Source: Rhodobacter sp. (GTDB lineage Bacteria; Pseudomonadota; Alphaproteobacteria; Rhodobacterales; Rhodobacteraceae). From it: a DNA stretch of 64,000 nt. The notes beneath the pieces are model-generated. The model was given only the letters and a program-made list of their open reading frames with translations. It ran no database searches and had not been told where the DNA came from. The stretch is taken from NCBI GenBank assembly GCA_022824145.1, contig JAJEAY010000271.1, positions 1 through 64,000 on the forward strand, in the 5' to 3' direction. This document shows, piece by piece, positions 1-8,461 of this stretch. How positions within the stretch are numbered: the stretch's first letter is position 1; each line of letters starts with the position of its first letter. A program made the position numbers and the translations under genes.

Positions 1-495
1 GCGTCCATGGGCGCGGAGGCCGCTGTGGAGGACTGCAAAAGCCTCGCGCGGGTGGAGCGGGCGTTCCGGACGCTCAAGACCTCGCGGCTGGAGATCCGGC
101 CGGTGCACGTCTATTCGGAGAACCGCGTGCGGGCGCACGTGCTGCTCTGCATGCTCGCTTGCTACGTGGAATGGCACATGCGCCGCCGCCTCGCGCCGCT
201 CCTGTTCGAGGATGGCGACCGCGAGGGCGCCCGGGCGCAGCGCAGCTCGCCGGTGGAGCCGGCGGAGGTCTCGGACAGCGCGAAGGCCAAGGCCGCGGCC
301 CGGCGCGCGCCCGACGGGCTGCCGGTCCACAGCATGGACACGCTTCTCGCCGACCTGGCCACGCTGACGCTGAACGAGGTGGCGCTGCCCGGAAACCCGG
401 ACCACGCCTTCACCATGCTGGCGAGGCCGACGCCGCTGCAGGACAGGGCCTTCGGGCTGCTGGAAATCGATCCGGCATCGGGTGTTGCCATGTAA
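1..495 (+). CDS. IS1634-type transposase, C-terminal part (cut by window edge)
   Basis: The frame is open from base 1 and ends at a TAA, so this is the 3' part of a gene that begins outside the window. Residues about 17-60 read RVERAFRTLKTSRLEIRPVH, then a segment of the type ENRVRAHVLLCMLACYVEWH, which is the conserved C-terminal region of IS4/IS1634-superfamily DDE transposases. The rest is an Ala/Arg-rich tail. A 75-bp sequence starting 8 bases downstream recurs at 45181-45255 and is probably part of the element's right end. It is unknown whether the upstream part is intact. Confidence 0.8.
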   Translation, partial: ASMGAEAAVEDCKSLARVERAFRTLKTSRLEIRPVHVYSENRVRAHVLLCMLACYVEWHMRRRLAPLLFEDGDREGARAQRSSPVEPAEVSDSAKAKAAARRAPDGLPVHSMDTLLADLATLTLNEVALPGNPDHAFTMLARPTPLQDRAFGLLEIDPASGVAM

Positions 496-502
496 ATGGC
501 AG

Positions 503-577
503 GCAGGATCAGCCGGTTCCGTCCGTAACCCGCTGGAATCACGGAGAACCCCTGTCTGCCAGCTTCGTGAAGTTCAG
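503..577 (+). repeat. 75-bp interspersed repeat, copy 1 (probable IS right end)
   Basis: This stretch matches 45181-45255 at 68 of 75 positions in the same orientation, and the last 28 bases are identical. It lies directly after the stop codon of the IS1634-type transposase, so it is most simply the non-coding right end of that element. No second terminal repeat can be checked because the element's left end is outside the window. Confidence 0.7.
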
Positions 578-1200
578 TCTAACCTGCGCCGCCCGAATTT
601 GGCCGCGAGTTTCGTGTCATGGCGCCTGATTGAGAGCACCAAAAACCGTTAACATGCGGTCGGGGTGACGGTGATCGTCTGCTCTGGCCTTTATGCCATC
701 TGGCGTGAGCGCAAACTTGCCAGGGAAGAGGGGTAACCGCACATAGCTGCGTCTCGGAACTGCACGGCATCTCCGATGACGAACTTCAGACGCCCTAACC
801 TCGGTAGATTTTCTCCCTTCGTGAACCCGCGCCGGTTCCGGTTCTGTCTGCGGGCAGTCCGAGGTCATGCGTAGGCAGGTTCTGGGGAAGAACGTTAATG
901 TCATGGAAGCCGAAGTGCCCCTGGCTGGTGAAGCAGACGGATCTTCCGCCGCCGTCGCCTAACGGAAAGCAGATGGCGCCTGTCCGGACGGTGTCCGGTG
1001 CTGGCGAGGGAGGCGATCCATGGAATCTCTCCTGAAATCCGGGTTCACGCCATACAGCGATCCCGCCGGCCCATGCTGCCGAACGGGAATCCGCGAATGT
1101 CCGGAAATAGCTGGAAAAAGCTTCCGGACGAACTGTTGCCAGTTCCCAGGGTCAGAAAGTCTGAATTTAGAAACAGCACATAAGTATTTATAAAATAAAA
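578..1200. other. Gene-less stretch between two IS elements
   Basis: No reading frame here has a recognisable domain or a convincing ribosome-binding site. Short frames exist on both strands but read as low-complexity Arg/Pro/Ser-rich sequence. The last 50 bases, next to the IS1595-type element, become markedly AT-rich with runs of A. Confidence 0.5.
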
Positions 1201-1217
1201 AAAAGGCTTATTCCTTT
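1201..1217 (+). repeat. Left terminal inverted repeat of IS1595-family element
   Basis: The sequence AAAAGGCTTATTCCTTT is the inverted match of 2427-2443 (16 of 17 positions). The element proper probably begins with GG at 1205. Confidence 0.8.
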
Positions 1218-2439
1218 AAGTCCGGTGGGTCCAGATTTTGTGTCCGGAGGGGGTTGACGTGCCGTTCGGTTGCCATTATGTTCCTCTTCATGGACAGCCA
1301 ACGCACAAAAGACCGCCCGATCTCCCGCCAGGAGTTCGAGAAACGCTTCCCGGACGACGCGGCCTGTGCCCGCCATCTCGCCGACATGCGCTGGCGGGAC
1401 GGCTTCGAGTGTCCGGCCTGCGGAGGGAGCAGGGGCTGGGAGCTGAAGGACATGCGCTGCAGCCGGGAATGCGCGGACTGCGGCCGGCAGACGTCGGTGA
1501 CGGCGGGCACCTTCATGCACCGCAGCCACCTTCCGCTGAAGACCTGGTTCCTGGCGGCGCACCTTATGGCGACGCATTCCAACGGGATATCCGCGCTCCA
1601 GGCGCAGGGGCGGCTGGGGACCGGCAGCTGCAACGCCGCGTGGCTGATGCTCCGGAAGCTGCGGCGGGCGACGGTGAACCCCGACAGGACGCTTCTGCAG
1701 GGGATCGCGGAGGTCGACGAGGCGTCGGTCCGGTGCCGGTCGGAGACCGCAGCGAAGGAAGCGCCGGAAACGCCCGAAAAGAAGGCCAGAGGCCGCAGCG
1801 GGGAAGGAAAGATCCTCCTGGCCGGGGCCGTGGAGCTTTCGGAACGCGGGGAGCCGCGCCGCATCCGTCTGGAAAGGATAGACAGTTACGGCGGGGACGG
1901 GCTCCGGTCCTTCATCGCAGGGACGGTGGAGCCGGGCGCCCGGGTCGTCACCGACGGATGGAGCGGACAGTCCGGCCTGCCGGAGAATCCCCGCGACGCG
2001 CGCGTGGTCGGAAAAAGGAAGGCGCACGAGATCCCGAATGGACCCACCGCGTGTTCTCCAACCTCAAGCGCTGGGCCATGGGCGTCCTGCACGGCCTCCG
2101 CCGGAAGCATTTCCAGCGGTACCTGGACGAGTTCGTCTTCCGGTGCAGCCGCCGCCGTCGCAGGCGGAGCTCTTTCGACACGCTGCTCGGCATCGGCCTG
2201 CGGCTGAAGCCCGCCACCTACCGGGATTTCGTCGACGGGCGCGCCTGAAGCGCGCCGTCCGCCCGCCTGGACTCCGCCCTTTTTCCTCCGAACGCCCCGG
2301 ATTCCGGGATTCCGGCCTGACTCCGTCTTTCCGGCGGCCTCCGCGCCGCCGCTTGCGGAAATTCAGTGCCGGATCCGCCGATTCAGCCGTCCAGCCACCG
2401 CCACAACATCTTGTGGCACCTTACTCAAAGCAATAAGCC
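1205..2439 (+). mobile_element. IS1595-family insertion sequence, about 1.24 kb
   Basis: The element is bounded by a 16/17 inverted repeat and carries one transposase frame on the plus strand. No clear 8-bp target duplication is visible: the left flank is a run of A and the right flank is TTTTCCAC. Its right end lies 17 bases before the first ATG of the truncated cas6-like gene, so the insertion is a plausible cause of that truncation. The transposase is frameshifted, so the copy is probably no longer autonomous. Confidence 0.8.
1290..2248 (+). pseudogene. IS1595-family transposase, frameshifted
   Basis: The N-terminal zinc ribbon is present (CPACGG at residues about 36-41, then further Cys including CADC), followed by the DDE-like core with EVDEASV and VTDGWSG. 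The C-terminal motif THRVFSNLK and the YLDEFVFR segment occur in the -1 frame. The switch falls between about 2030 and 2040, just after the conserved RKAHEI segment, and a single missing base near 2035 would restore the frame. A run of A at 2010-2014 lies upstream of the last correctly read zero-frame residues, so programmed slippage there would not give the full protein. A real frameshift is the simpler reading. Confidence 0.8.
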
Positions 2440-2443
2440 TTTT
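2427..2443 (-). repeat. Right terminal inverted repeat of IS1595-family element
   Basis: AAAGCAATAAGCCTTTT pairs with the left end at 1201-1217 with one mismatch. Confidence 0.8.
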
Positions 2444-2455
2444 CCACGATACATA

Positions 2456-3103
2456 ATGCGGCCTGCGCCTCCTGACCCTGCAACGACACCAGCTATCGAG
2501 TGGATCTTGTTTGGTGATGAGACCACAATTAACCGAGCTGCTAACCTGAGTGCGTGGAAAATTGCCTGCAGTATGGGACTTGGGCCTAAACGAATTCCTT
2601 TTCGAATACGAGACATCGTTCACTTCGGCGCAATTTCAAACGTTTGGAGACTCTCCGACGCTCGATTTCCACTCTGCGGACCACCTCAAACAACACCCTG
2701 CGACCTGTCGTTTTCCTCACCACTGCGTTTGATCAGGCACGGCAAACTTTTGCTTCAGCCAGAATATGTCGACATTGCTGTCGCCGCCTTGCGGCGTGTT
2801 TCTACGATTAGCGGATGCGCCCAAGGAACCGCGTACCGCGATCTAGTTCGTGAAGTTCGGGCCGAGGCGGCGGGTTTACCCGCAACGAGGTGGGAGGGTG
2901 CTAGGCAGGATCTTGTCCGCTGGTCAGGATCGCAACAGCGCGAAATCGATATGTTGGGAGTCGTTGGAAAACTGGGGCTTCCAGAAGGAGTCGGGCAAAT
3001 TTGGCCGTTGATAGCTGCAGCGCACTGGACGCATTTAGGAAAAGGGACGGTGTTTGGCTTGGGTCTTCCTAAGGTTGATGATTTCCATCAAGAGAATGAG
3101 TGA
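2456..3103 (+). pseudogene. cas6: Cas6-like CRISPR repeat endoribonuclease, 5'-truncated orphan
   Basis: The 215-residue frame aligns by eye with the C-terminal two thirds of the DUF2276 Cas6 family of RAMP endoribonucleases, which process pre-crRNA. Visible signatures are a GLGPKRIPFRI segment (residues about 43-53), SPLRLIRHGKLL (about 86-97), an LRRVS segment, the W-S-x-x-Q-Q region (RWSGSQQREIDM, about 164-175), and the terminal glycine-rich loop HLGKGTVFGLG (about 196-206). About 100 N-terminal residues expected for the family, including the first RAMP fold half, are absent. The IS1595 right end stops just upstream of the first ATG. No other cas gene and no repeat array is visible nearby. 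Base composition appears lower in GC than the flanking genes, which fits transferred DNA. Confidence 0.75.
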
Positions 3104-3347
3104 TAAAATACTGATATAAATTATTATTTTCGTGGCGTTATCCCAATGCAGCCGGAAGCGACAAACAGCCGGTTGGCCGCGTGCTATGCTAGAACTTGAA
3201 CATTGGTGGCCGCAGAATCCACTGTGTGTTTCAGGATTGTTCCGCCTGCACGCTGGAAATGGGGCCTATTTCACTCGATCAAAATCGGCTTGCAGGCTGT
3301 TCATTTTCGGATTATCTTTCTAGCAAAGAACATTTATGGAGTCTGCC

Positions 3348-3752
3348 ATGCCTACACATGGATTGACGGCAACGAAGCTTGACCGGAAGGCCCTCTCTGG
3401 TCCGGCCTTACGCACATTCTTTCGCATCGCAGATCTGTGGCGCCTCTCAGTCGAGGAACAGATGATCTTGCTTGGACTTTCGGCCCGGTCAACCTACTTC
3501 AAATGGAAGAGTGATCAAGGCACTGCTTTGCCAAAGGACACACTGGAGCGCATCTCCTACATCCTGGGCATCTACAAGGCTCTTCAGATACTGGTTCCCG
3601 ACGAAACAGCAGCAGATGAATGGGTTAGGCGTCCAAATAAGGCTTTTCAGTTCGGCGGTCGGTCAGCTCTTGACCGGATGCTCTCTGGCCAGGTGGCAGA
3701 CCTCTTCGTCGTGCGGCAATATCTCGATGCACAGCGGGGCGGTTGGGCATGA
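3348..3752 (+). CDS. Xre/MbcA/ParS-type antitoxin of an Xre-RES pair
   Basis: A 134-residue protein with an Xre-like helix-turn-helix in its first half (EEQMILLGLSARSTYFKWKS) and a DUF2384-type toxin-binding C-terminus (LDRMLSGQVADLFVVRQYLDA). The family represses its own promoter and neutralises the partner RES toxin. The start at 3348 is preferred because GGAG lies six bases upstream; an ATG four codons earlier is in frame. The stop overlaps the next gene's ATG (ATGA), showing translational coupling to the RES gene. Confidence 0.88.
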   Translation: MPTHGLTATKLDRKALSGPALRTFFRIADLWRLSVEEQMILLGLSARSTYFKWKSDQGTALPKDTLERISYILGIYKALQILVPDETAADEWVRRPNKAFQFGGRSALDRMLSGQVADLFVVRQYLDAQRGGWA

Positions 3753-4453
3753 CCGTTCCTGTGGCCCGCATTGAGTGGAGGCCGTGTTGGCGGATCATCC
3801 CCAGCCGGTTTCCGCCTGTCCAGCTATTCGAACGGGTGACGGATCCGGATGATCTCGAAACGATCTTCGAGCTGGATGCGCTCACGAATCCCAGACTTCG
3901 TGACGAGGTTGGCGACATTTCGCTCGTTCCACCGGAAGACCGCATCAGCGGACCCGGATCGACCATTATCATGGCAGCCTTTACCCATCTGAATCCAAAC
4001 GGGAGCCGGTTCTCGGATGGAACCTACGGTGTCTTCTATGCCGCGAACGGTCTGAACACGGCCATAGCCGAAACCAAACACCATCGCGAACAGTTCCTGA
4101 GCGCTACCTCCCAGGCGAAAATGGAACTGGATATGCGGGTTTACCTGGTCGATCTCGACGGTAACCTCCATGATTTGCGAGGCCAGAAAGCCACCCAACC
4201 GCATGTCTATGACAACGACATCTATGCAGCGGGCCAGCATCTTGCGAGAACTCTGCAAGGGGCCGGATCGAACGGGATTGCCTATGACAGTGTCCGCTGG
4301 ACAGGAGGAGAATGTGTCGCCGTGTTCCGACCACGCCTTCTTTTCAACGCCCGTCAGGAGCGACACCTCTGTTACGTATGGAACGGTCAGGAAATTGAAA
4401 CCGTCTATGAGAAACGCGAATTCAGCGACGACAGTTCGCTCCCACAGCGTTAA
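3749..4453 (+). CDS. RES-domain toxin (NAD-degrading family)
   Basis: A 234-residue protein with the RES-domain core: the Arg of NGSRFSDGTYGVFYAA (residues about 85-100), the Glu of AIAETKHHRE (about 107-116), and the Ser of NGIAYDSVRWTGGECVAVFRP (about 173-193). RES toxins of this family phosphorolyse or hydrolyse NAD+ and arrest growth unless bound by the Xre partner. The three family-defining residues appear intact and the frame is full length, so the module looks functional. ATG 3749 overlaps the antitoxin stop; a TTG two codons upstream is the alternative. A second, diverged Xre-RES pair lies at 34397-35501. Confidence 0.88.
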   Translation: MTVPVARIEWRPCWRIIPSRFPPVQLFERVTDPDDLETIFELDALTNPRLRDEVGDISLVPPEDRISGPGSTIIMAAFTHLNPNGSRFSDGTYGVFYAANGLNTAIAETKHHREQFLSATSQAKMELDMRVYLVDLDGNLHDLRGQKATQPHVYDNDIYAAGQHLARTLQGAGSNGIAYDSVRWTGGECVAVFRPRLLFNARQERHLCYVWNGQEIETVYEKREFSDDSSLPQR

Positions 4454-5108
4454 ACGACGTGGACATCCACGTTGCCAATCCGCAGGCATTTGGGAATCTT
4501 GCGGTCATTACCCATGTATCTATGCGTCTTTTGAGCCATCGGTTCGGTGTCCGCCAGTCATGTCAGCGACGGGCGTTTCTCCTTGATCCCGGGATGAATG
4601 TGGTCGAGGGGCAGTAAGGAAATCGCTTCTGTCAACGACCGAGAATGCACCGTCCAACGGATTCGTGGATGTCTTGAATTTAATTTCTGCGCATCACAGA
4701 GACAGGTTCGGAATCGCTCAGTCCCGCGCCGGAAATTGAACAGGGACCTGCGTTGGTTTCCATGCCACATGCTGTGATTCAGGCACAGACCTCGGAAGAT
4801 GTGGCGAAAACTCATGTGAATCGGATCAGTCCCAGTGAATAGGGCACGAAACTGACGGATTCTTCGCAAACGTGATCCCAACTCACTGTGGTTGCGGCTC
4901 ACGCCGCTTCGAATCCTCTGCAAAGACGAAACCCGTTTGCCATCGCGGCTTCCCCGTCTATGCTTAACTGGAGTGACAGCAAGGCATTAACCCGGGTGGA
5001 CGCGGTGTCCGTTCCACTGGCCACATGGTTACTGGACACCTGCTTACTGGCGGCCCCTGGCCGGAAACGCTTGAAGCCGAATGAAAAAAACAGTCATCGG
5101 AGGACTCC
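4454..5108. other. Gene-less stretch after the Xre-RES pair
   Basis: About 650 bases without a recognisable gene on either strand. The short frames have no family features. The last 20 bases carry a GGAGG-like ribosome-binding site (CGGAGGACTCC) for the amidotransferase gene at 5109. Confidence 0.45.
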
Positions 5109-5828
5109 ATGCATTTACTTGTCCTGCAGCATGTCTGCGTCGAACACCCGGGAATTTTCCGGTCAATGCTGTCGGAGGACGGCCATAGCTGGGACGCGGT
5201 CGAGCTTGATGAAGGGGAGCCGATTCCGTCACTTGATGGCTATGACGGCCTGTGGGTGATGGGTGGGCCGATGGACGTCTGGCAGGAGGACGAGCATCCC
5301 TGGCTCCGAGAGGAAAAACGGGTTGTCCGTGAGGCGGTGGAAGTTCAGGGCATGCCGTTTCTAGGTCTCTGCCTCGGCCACCAGCTTCTGGCAGAGGCGC
5401 TTGGCGGGGAGGTTCGCCCCTCGGAAAGTCCTGAGATTGGAATCATGGACGTGCACTTGACCGAAGACGGCATTGAGAGCGTGTGGATGGACGGGTTGCC
5501 GGAGACGCTCAGCTGCCTGCAATGGCACAGTTCAGAAGTGACTAAGCTTCCTGCAGGAGCACAGGTGCTCGCATCATCGCCGGCCTGCGCGGTGCAGGCG
5601 ATGAAATGGGGGCCGCGTGCCTATGCCGCCCAGTTCCACGTCGAGATAGAGCCGGATACCGTAACGAACTGGGCGCGTATACCGGAATACGCCGCCGCGC
5701 TGGAAAATGCGCTGGGCCCGGATGGCGTCACAACAATGCAGACCGACGCCGAAAGATGCATGAAGGAATTCAACGATACGGCAGAACGCCTGTACATCAA
5801 CTGGCTGCAATGCGCGGCAAGAACCTGA
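5109..5828 (+). CDS. Class I (GuaA-type) glutamine amidotransferase
   Basis: A 239-residue single-domain class I amidotransferase that would hydrolyse glutamine, or a related gamma-glutamyl substrate, to release ammonia. The catalytic Cys is in GLCLGHQ (residues about 86-92), and the His/Glu pair is in the QFHVEIEP segment (about 177-184). The oxyanion loop VMGGPMDV is at about 50-57. There is no synthetase domain, so it is not a full GMP synthase. An AGGACTCC Shine-Dalgarno precedes the ATG. It sits upstream of the GntR gene and the amine-ligase operon; a role there in recycling a gamma-glutamyl compound or glutamine is only an inference from position. Confidence 0.85.
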   Translation: MHLLVLQHVCVEHPGIFRSMLSEDGHSWDAVELDEGEPIPSLDGYDGLWVMGGPMDVWQEDEHPWLREEKRVVREAVEVQGMPFLGLCLGHQLLAEALGGEVRPSESPEIGIMDVHLTEDGIESVWMDGLPETLSCLQWHSSEVTKLPAGAQVLASSPACAVQAMKWGPRAYAAQFHVEIEPDTVTNWARIPEYAAALENALGPDGVTTMQTDAERCMKEFNDTAERLYINWLQCAART

Positions 5829-5940
5829 TCGGACCGCAAACTCCATGGATCTCGTGGTCGTCTGCGGCTCGCTGACGGTTCGGAGCAGCGCCGGAATCTC
5901 GAAGGTGCGGTCGGCGGCGCCCAGCGTGAATTTCCGGCAG

Positions 5941-6618
5941 TTACGCTGCCGCTGCCCTCGTCAGGCTTAGCCGGGCTGTCTCGAGATGTTCGGTCATCAG
6001 GCCCGCTGCGCGCTCTGGTTCACGGTTGCGGATCGCATTGAGTATCTTTCGGTGCTGAACGTTATACCTTTCGATCATGGCCGCGTTGAGCGTGAGCTGC
6101 CGCATCAGTTTCCATTCGTCCTGGCTGCGCACCGAATTGATTTGGCCAATGATCCAGCTCAGGAGCCTGTTGCTGGTCGTCTCGGCCAGTGTCCAGTGAA
6201 ACTCCGTGTCCGCCTCGGAAAAGGCGACGGGGTCGTGAAGCGACGCTTCCATGCGCCCGCAGAGCGAATCAAGTGCATCGAACCTTGCTCGGCGGCCGTG
6301 CAGGACGCAGAGCCTGCAGATGTGCGGCTCCAGCGCAAACCGCGCATCCATCAGTTCCAGCGGACCTGCCTGCTCGATTGCCTTGCTCGTCGTCGGATTG
6401 TCGGGCTGAAACGCAACATATGTTCCGCTGCCGGGCCGGATGTCGACAAATCCTTCCTCGGCGAGCCGGGCCAGAGCCTCCCGAACTGTGTTGCGCGCAA
6501 CGCGGTGGGTTTCCGCCATACGGCGTTCCGCCGGCAGTCGATGGTGAAGCGGCAGACTGCCGTCAAGGATGCCGCGCCGAAGTTCCGCAGCGATTTCCGC
6601 TGCGCCCAAACTGGACAA
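5941..6618 (-). CDS. GntR-family regulator with FCD ligand domain
   Basis: A FadR/FCD-type regulator: winged helix at the N-terminus (ELRRGILDGSLPLHHRLPAE, then RVARNTVREALARLAEEGF) followed by an all-helical FCD domain with metal-ligand-type residues (DTEFHWTLAE, QHRKILNAI, MTEHLETAR). The frame is open further upstream, with ATGs at 6699 and 6684. The TTG at 6618 is preferred because GGAAGG stands nine bases before it and the longer versions would place coding sequence over a palindromic operator. It is transcribed divergently from the ligase operon at 6939 and probably controls it and itself. The inducer is unknown; an amine or glutamyl-amine would fit the context. Confidence 0.85.
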   Translation of the reverse strand: MSSLGAAEIAAELRRGILDGSLPLHHRLPAERRMAETHRVARNTVREALARLAEEGFVDIRPGSGTYVAFQPDNPTTSKAIEQAGPLELMDARFALEPHICRLCVLHGRRARFDALDSLCGRMEASLHDPVAFSEADTEFHWTLAETTSNRLLSWIIGQINSVRSQDEWKLMRQLTLNAAMIERYNVQHRKILNAIRNREPERAAGLMTEHLETARLSLTRAAAA

Positions 6619-6657
6619 TGTAATCCGCCTTCCCGAGGAATGATGAGCCAATTCTGA

Positions 6658-6690
6658 ACCAAAATTGCATAGAGTGCAATACATTTTGGT
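6658..6690. promoter_or_regulatory. Nested palindromic operator in the GntR/ligase divergent region
   Basis: Inner arms TTGCA and TGCAA (6665-6669 and 6675-6679) are enclosed by outer arms ACCAAAA (6658-6664) and TTTTGGT (6684-6690). A half-site-like GTTGCATTTTGG follows at 6708-6719. The position, 40 bases upstream of the proposed TTG start, suits GntR autoregulation. CCAAAATTG and TTTTGGTTTTT strings also occur upstream of amt (51590-51690). Confidence 0.6.
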
Positions 6691-6938
6691 TTTTGGCATG
6701 AAATAGGTTGCATTTTGGACTAGACACGTCATTGTTGATTCAGGTAGCCAAGGGGAAGCCTTTCGGTGAGGCAGGGATGACAGACGGAGCGGGCAAATCA
6801 CTGAAAGCGGAGCGGTCTGCGCCGTTGCGGTCAGTCCTGCGCTTCCACTGCGGGGCCGCTACAGGCATTGTAGCCGACGGATGGCCCAAAAGCCGGTATC
6901 CGGACCCCAAACGAAGATTCAACACGGAGTGAGACAAA

Positions 6939-8414
6939 GTGGCCACCGATCTTGAGAGATTTGTAGACGCCCCTGGGCGCGACGAGAAGATCAAGGAAGT
7001 CCGCGAAATGATTGACAGGCTGGGGATCGAGTATCTCTATCTCCAGTTCGTTTCCGTCACCGGCAAGGTGATGGGCAAGGGCATTCCCGCCGATCATTGG
7101 GAGAGCGTGGCCAGGAAAGGCTTCCAGCTGGTATACGGTGCAACGGTGAATCTGTTCACCAACCGGGCTGGCGACTATCTGGGCTACGGGCCGGAAGCCG
7201 CCGAACTCGTGGGCATTCCTGAGCCGGAAACCTTCATGCAGCTGCCGTGGGCGCCGTCAATCGGACGGTTTTACTGCACGCTGTTCCGCAACCGGGAGGA
7301 GCGCGAGGATCCAGGAGCCTACCTGACAGCTGACTGCCGGGGCAACCTTCGTCGGCTGCACGAGGAGTTCAAGGCACGCCGCGGCCTCGAGCTGCGGATG
7401 GGAACGGAACCGGAGATGATGTGGCTGAAGTTCGACGAGAACGGCAAGCCGCGTGACGGTTATTCAAAGCCTTACTGCTACCATATCGACCAGTTCGAAA
7501 GCCTGCGGCCGGTATCGATGCAGGTGATTCGGTACGCTCGTGCCATGGGGCTTGATATGATCCAGGGTGACCACGAGGACGCCCCGGGACAGCTGGAGCT
7601 CAACTGGGCTTTCGACAACGTCCTGAGAAACGCCGACCGGCTGACGACCTACCGCCAGATCTGCGCCCAGGTCGCCCGGGAAAACGGTATTTTTGCCTGC
7701 TTCATGTCAAAACCCTTCATGGGCGTGTCGGCAAGCGGTTGCCATCACAACATGTCGCTCTGGACTGAGGGCGAGGACGTGTTCAGGCGCACCGGGAACG
7801 ATCCCGACAGCCTGCCCGGAATGAAAGAGAACTATATGTATGTCACTGGCGGTGACAACACGTTCATGCCGGATACGGACGACCCGCAGATGCCGGGCAA
7901 GACGGGGCTGAAGGCCATCGGTGGCGTGGTGACCCACCTGCAGGCGCTGACCGCGATCGGCTGCTCCACGGTGAACTCCTACAGGAGGCTTTGGGATACG
8001 GGATTCTGGGCGCCTGTATTCTCGGACTGGGGTTTCCAGAACCGCACGACCGGCCTGCGGGTCTCGGCGCCCGGGCGGTTCGAATACCGTTCGGTCGATT
8101 CCATGGTGAATCCGTATCTCATGGGATCCACTCTTCTTGCAGCCATGGAAGACGGCCTGGAAAACAGCCTGGATCCCGGCAAGCCGGAAGAGCGCAACAT
8201 CTACGAGGCGATGGCCGAAGGCAAGGACGTCAGAAAGCTGCCCATGAGCCTTGGCGAAGCGCTGGATCATTTGGCCGGCGACGACGTCGTCAAAGCCGGG
8301 CTTCCGGGTGAGATGTACCGGCTCTACGACGAATACAAACGCGACGAGTTCGCCCGTTTCATGTCCACTGTGACGGAGTGGGACAACGAGATGTACATGG
8401 AGTGCCTGCCCTGA
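6939..8414 (+). CDS. Glutamine-synthetase-like amine ligase (GmaS/GlnT superfamily)
   Basis: A 491-residue member of the glutamine synthetase superfamily, expected to couple ATP hydrolysis to formation of a gamma-glutamyl amide or glutamine. Visible motifs are GTEPEMMW (metal-binding Glu), GDHEDAPGQLELNW (about residues 208-221), FMSKPFMG and SGCHHNMSL (ATP/metal His), and the NRTTGLRVSAPGRFEYR active-site segment (about 367-383). The last departs from the usual FELRLPDG form (EYRSVDS), suggesting a substrate other than ammonia. Start GTG with GGAG upstream. The gene leads a tight operon with three glutamate-synthase-type subunits. It is clearly different from the second family member at 48528-49823. 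Confidence 0.82.
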   Translation: MATDLERFVDAPGRDEKIKEVREMIDRLGIEYLYLQFVSVTGKVMGKGIPADHWESVARKGFQLVYGATVNLFTNRAGDYLGYGPEAAELVGIPEPETFMQLPWAPSIGRFYCTLFRNREEREDPGAYLTADCRGNLRRLHEEFKARRGLELRMGTEPEMMWLKFDENGKPRDGYSKPYCYHIDQFESLRPVSMQVIRYARAMGLDMIQGDHEDAPGQLELNWAFDNVLRNADRLTTYRQICAQVARENGIFACFMSKPFMGVSASGCHHNMSLWTEGEDVFRRTGNDPDSLPGMKENYMYVTGGDNTFMPDTDDPQMPGKTGLKAIGGVVTHLQALTAIGCSTVNSYRRLWDTGFWAPVFSDWGFQNRTTGLRVSAPGRFEYRSVDSMVNPYLMGSTLLAAMEDGLENSLDPGKPEERNIYEAMAEGKDVRKLPMSLGEALDHLAGDDVVKAGLPGEMYRLYDEYKRDEFARFMSTVTEWDNEMYMECLP

Positions 8415-8461
8415 CGGGAGGCCCTTCCAACCGAAACCCCATGACCGGGAGGCGCACCTGA

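Noticed and set aside
2005..2040. Possible programmed -1 frameshift at the A-run in the IS1595 transposase
   Set aside because: Conserved zero-frame residues (RKAHEI) continue well past the A-run, and the Arg codon in the slip position would not re-pair. A simple indel near 2035 fits better.
3104..3347. Searched for a CRISPR array beside the cas6-like gene
   Set aside because: No regularly spaced repeats of 25-40 bases are visible here or in 496-1200.
6690..6715. TGGCATGAAATAGGTTGCA looked like a sigma-54 promoter
   Set aside because: The GG and GC elements are 13 bases apart, not the required 10.
5941..6801. Longest start for the GntR gene at 6801
   Set aside because: It would place coding sequence over the palindromic operator, and there is no ribosome-binding site; the TTG at 6618 has GGAAGG nine bases upstream.
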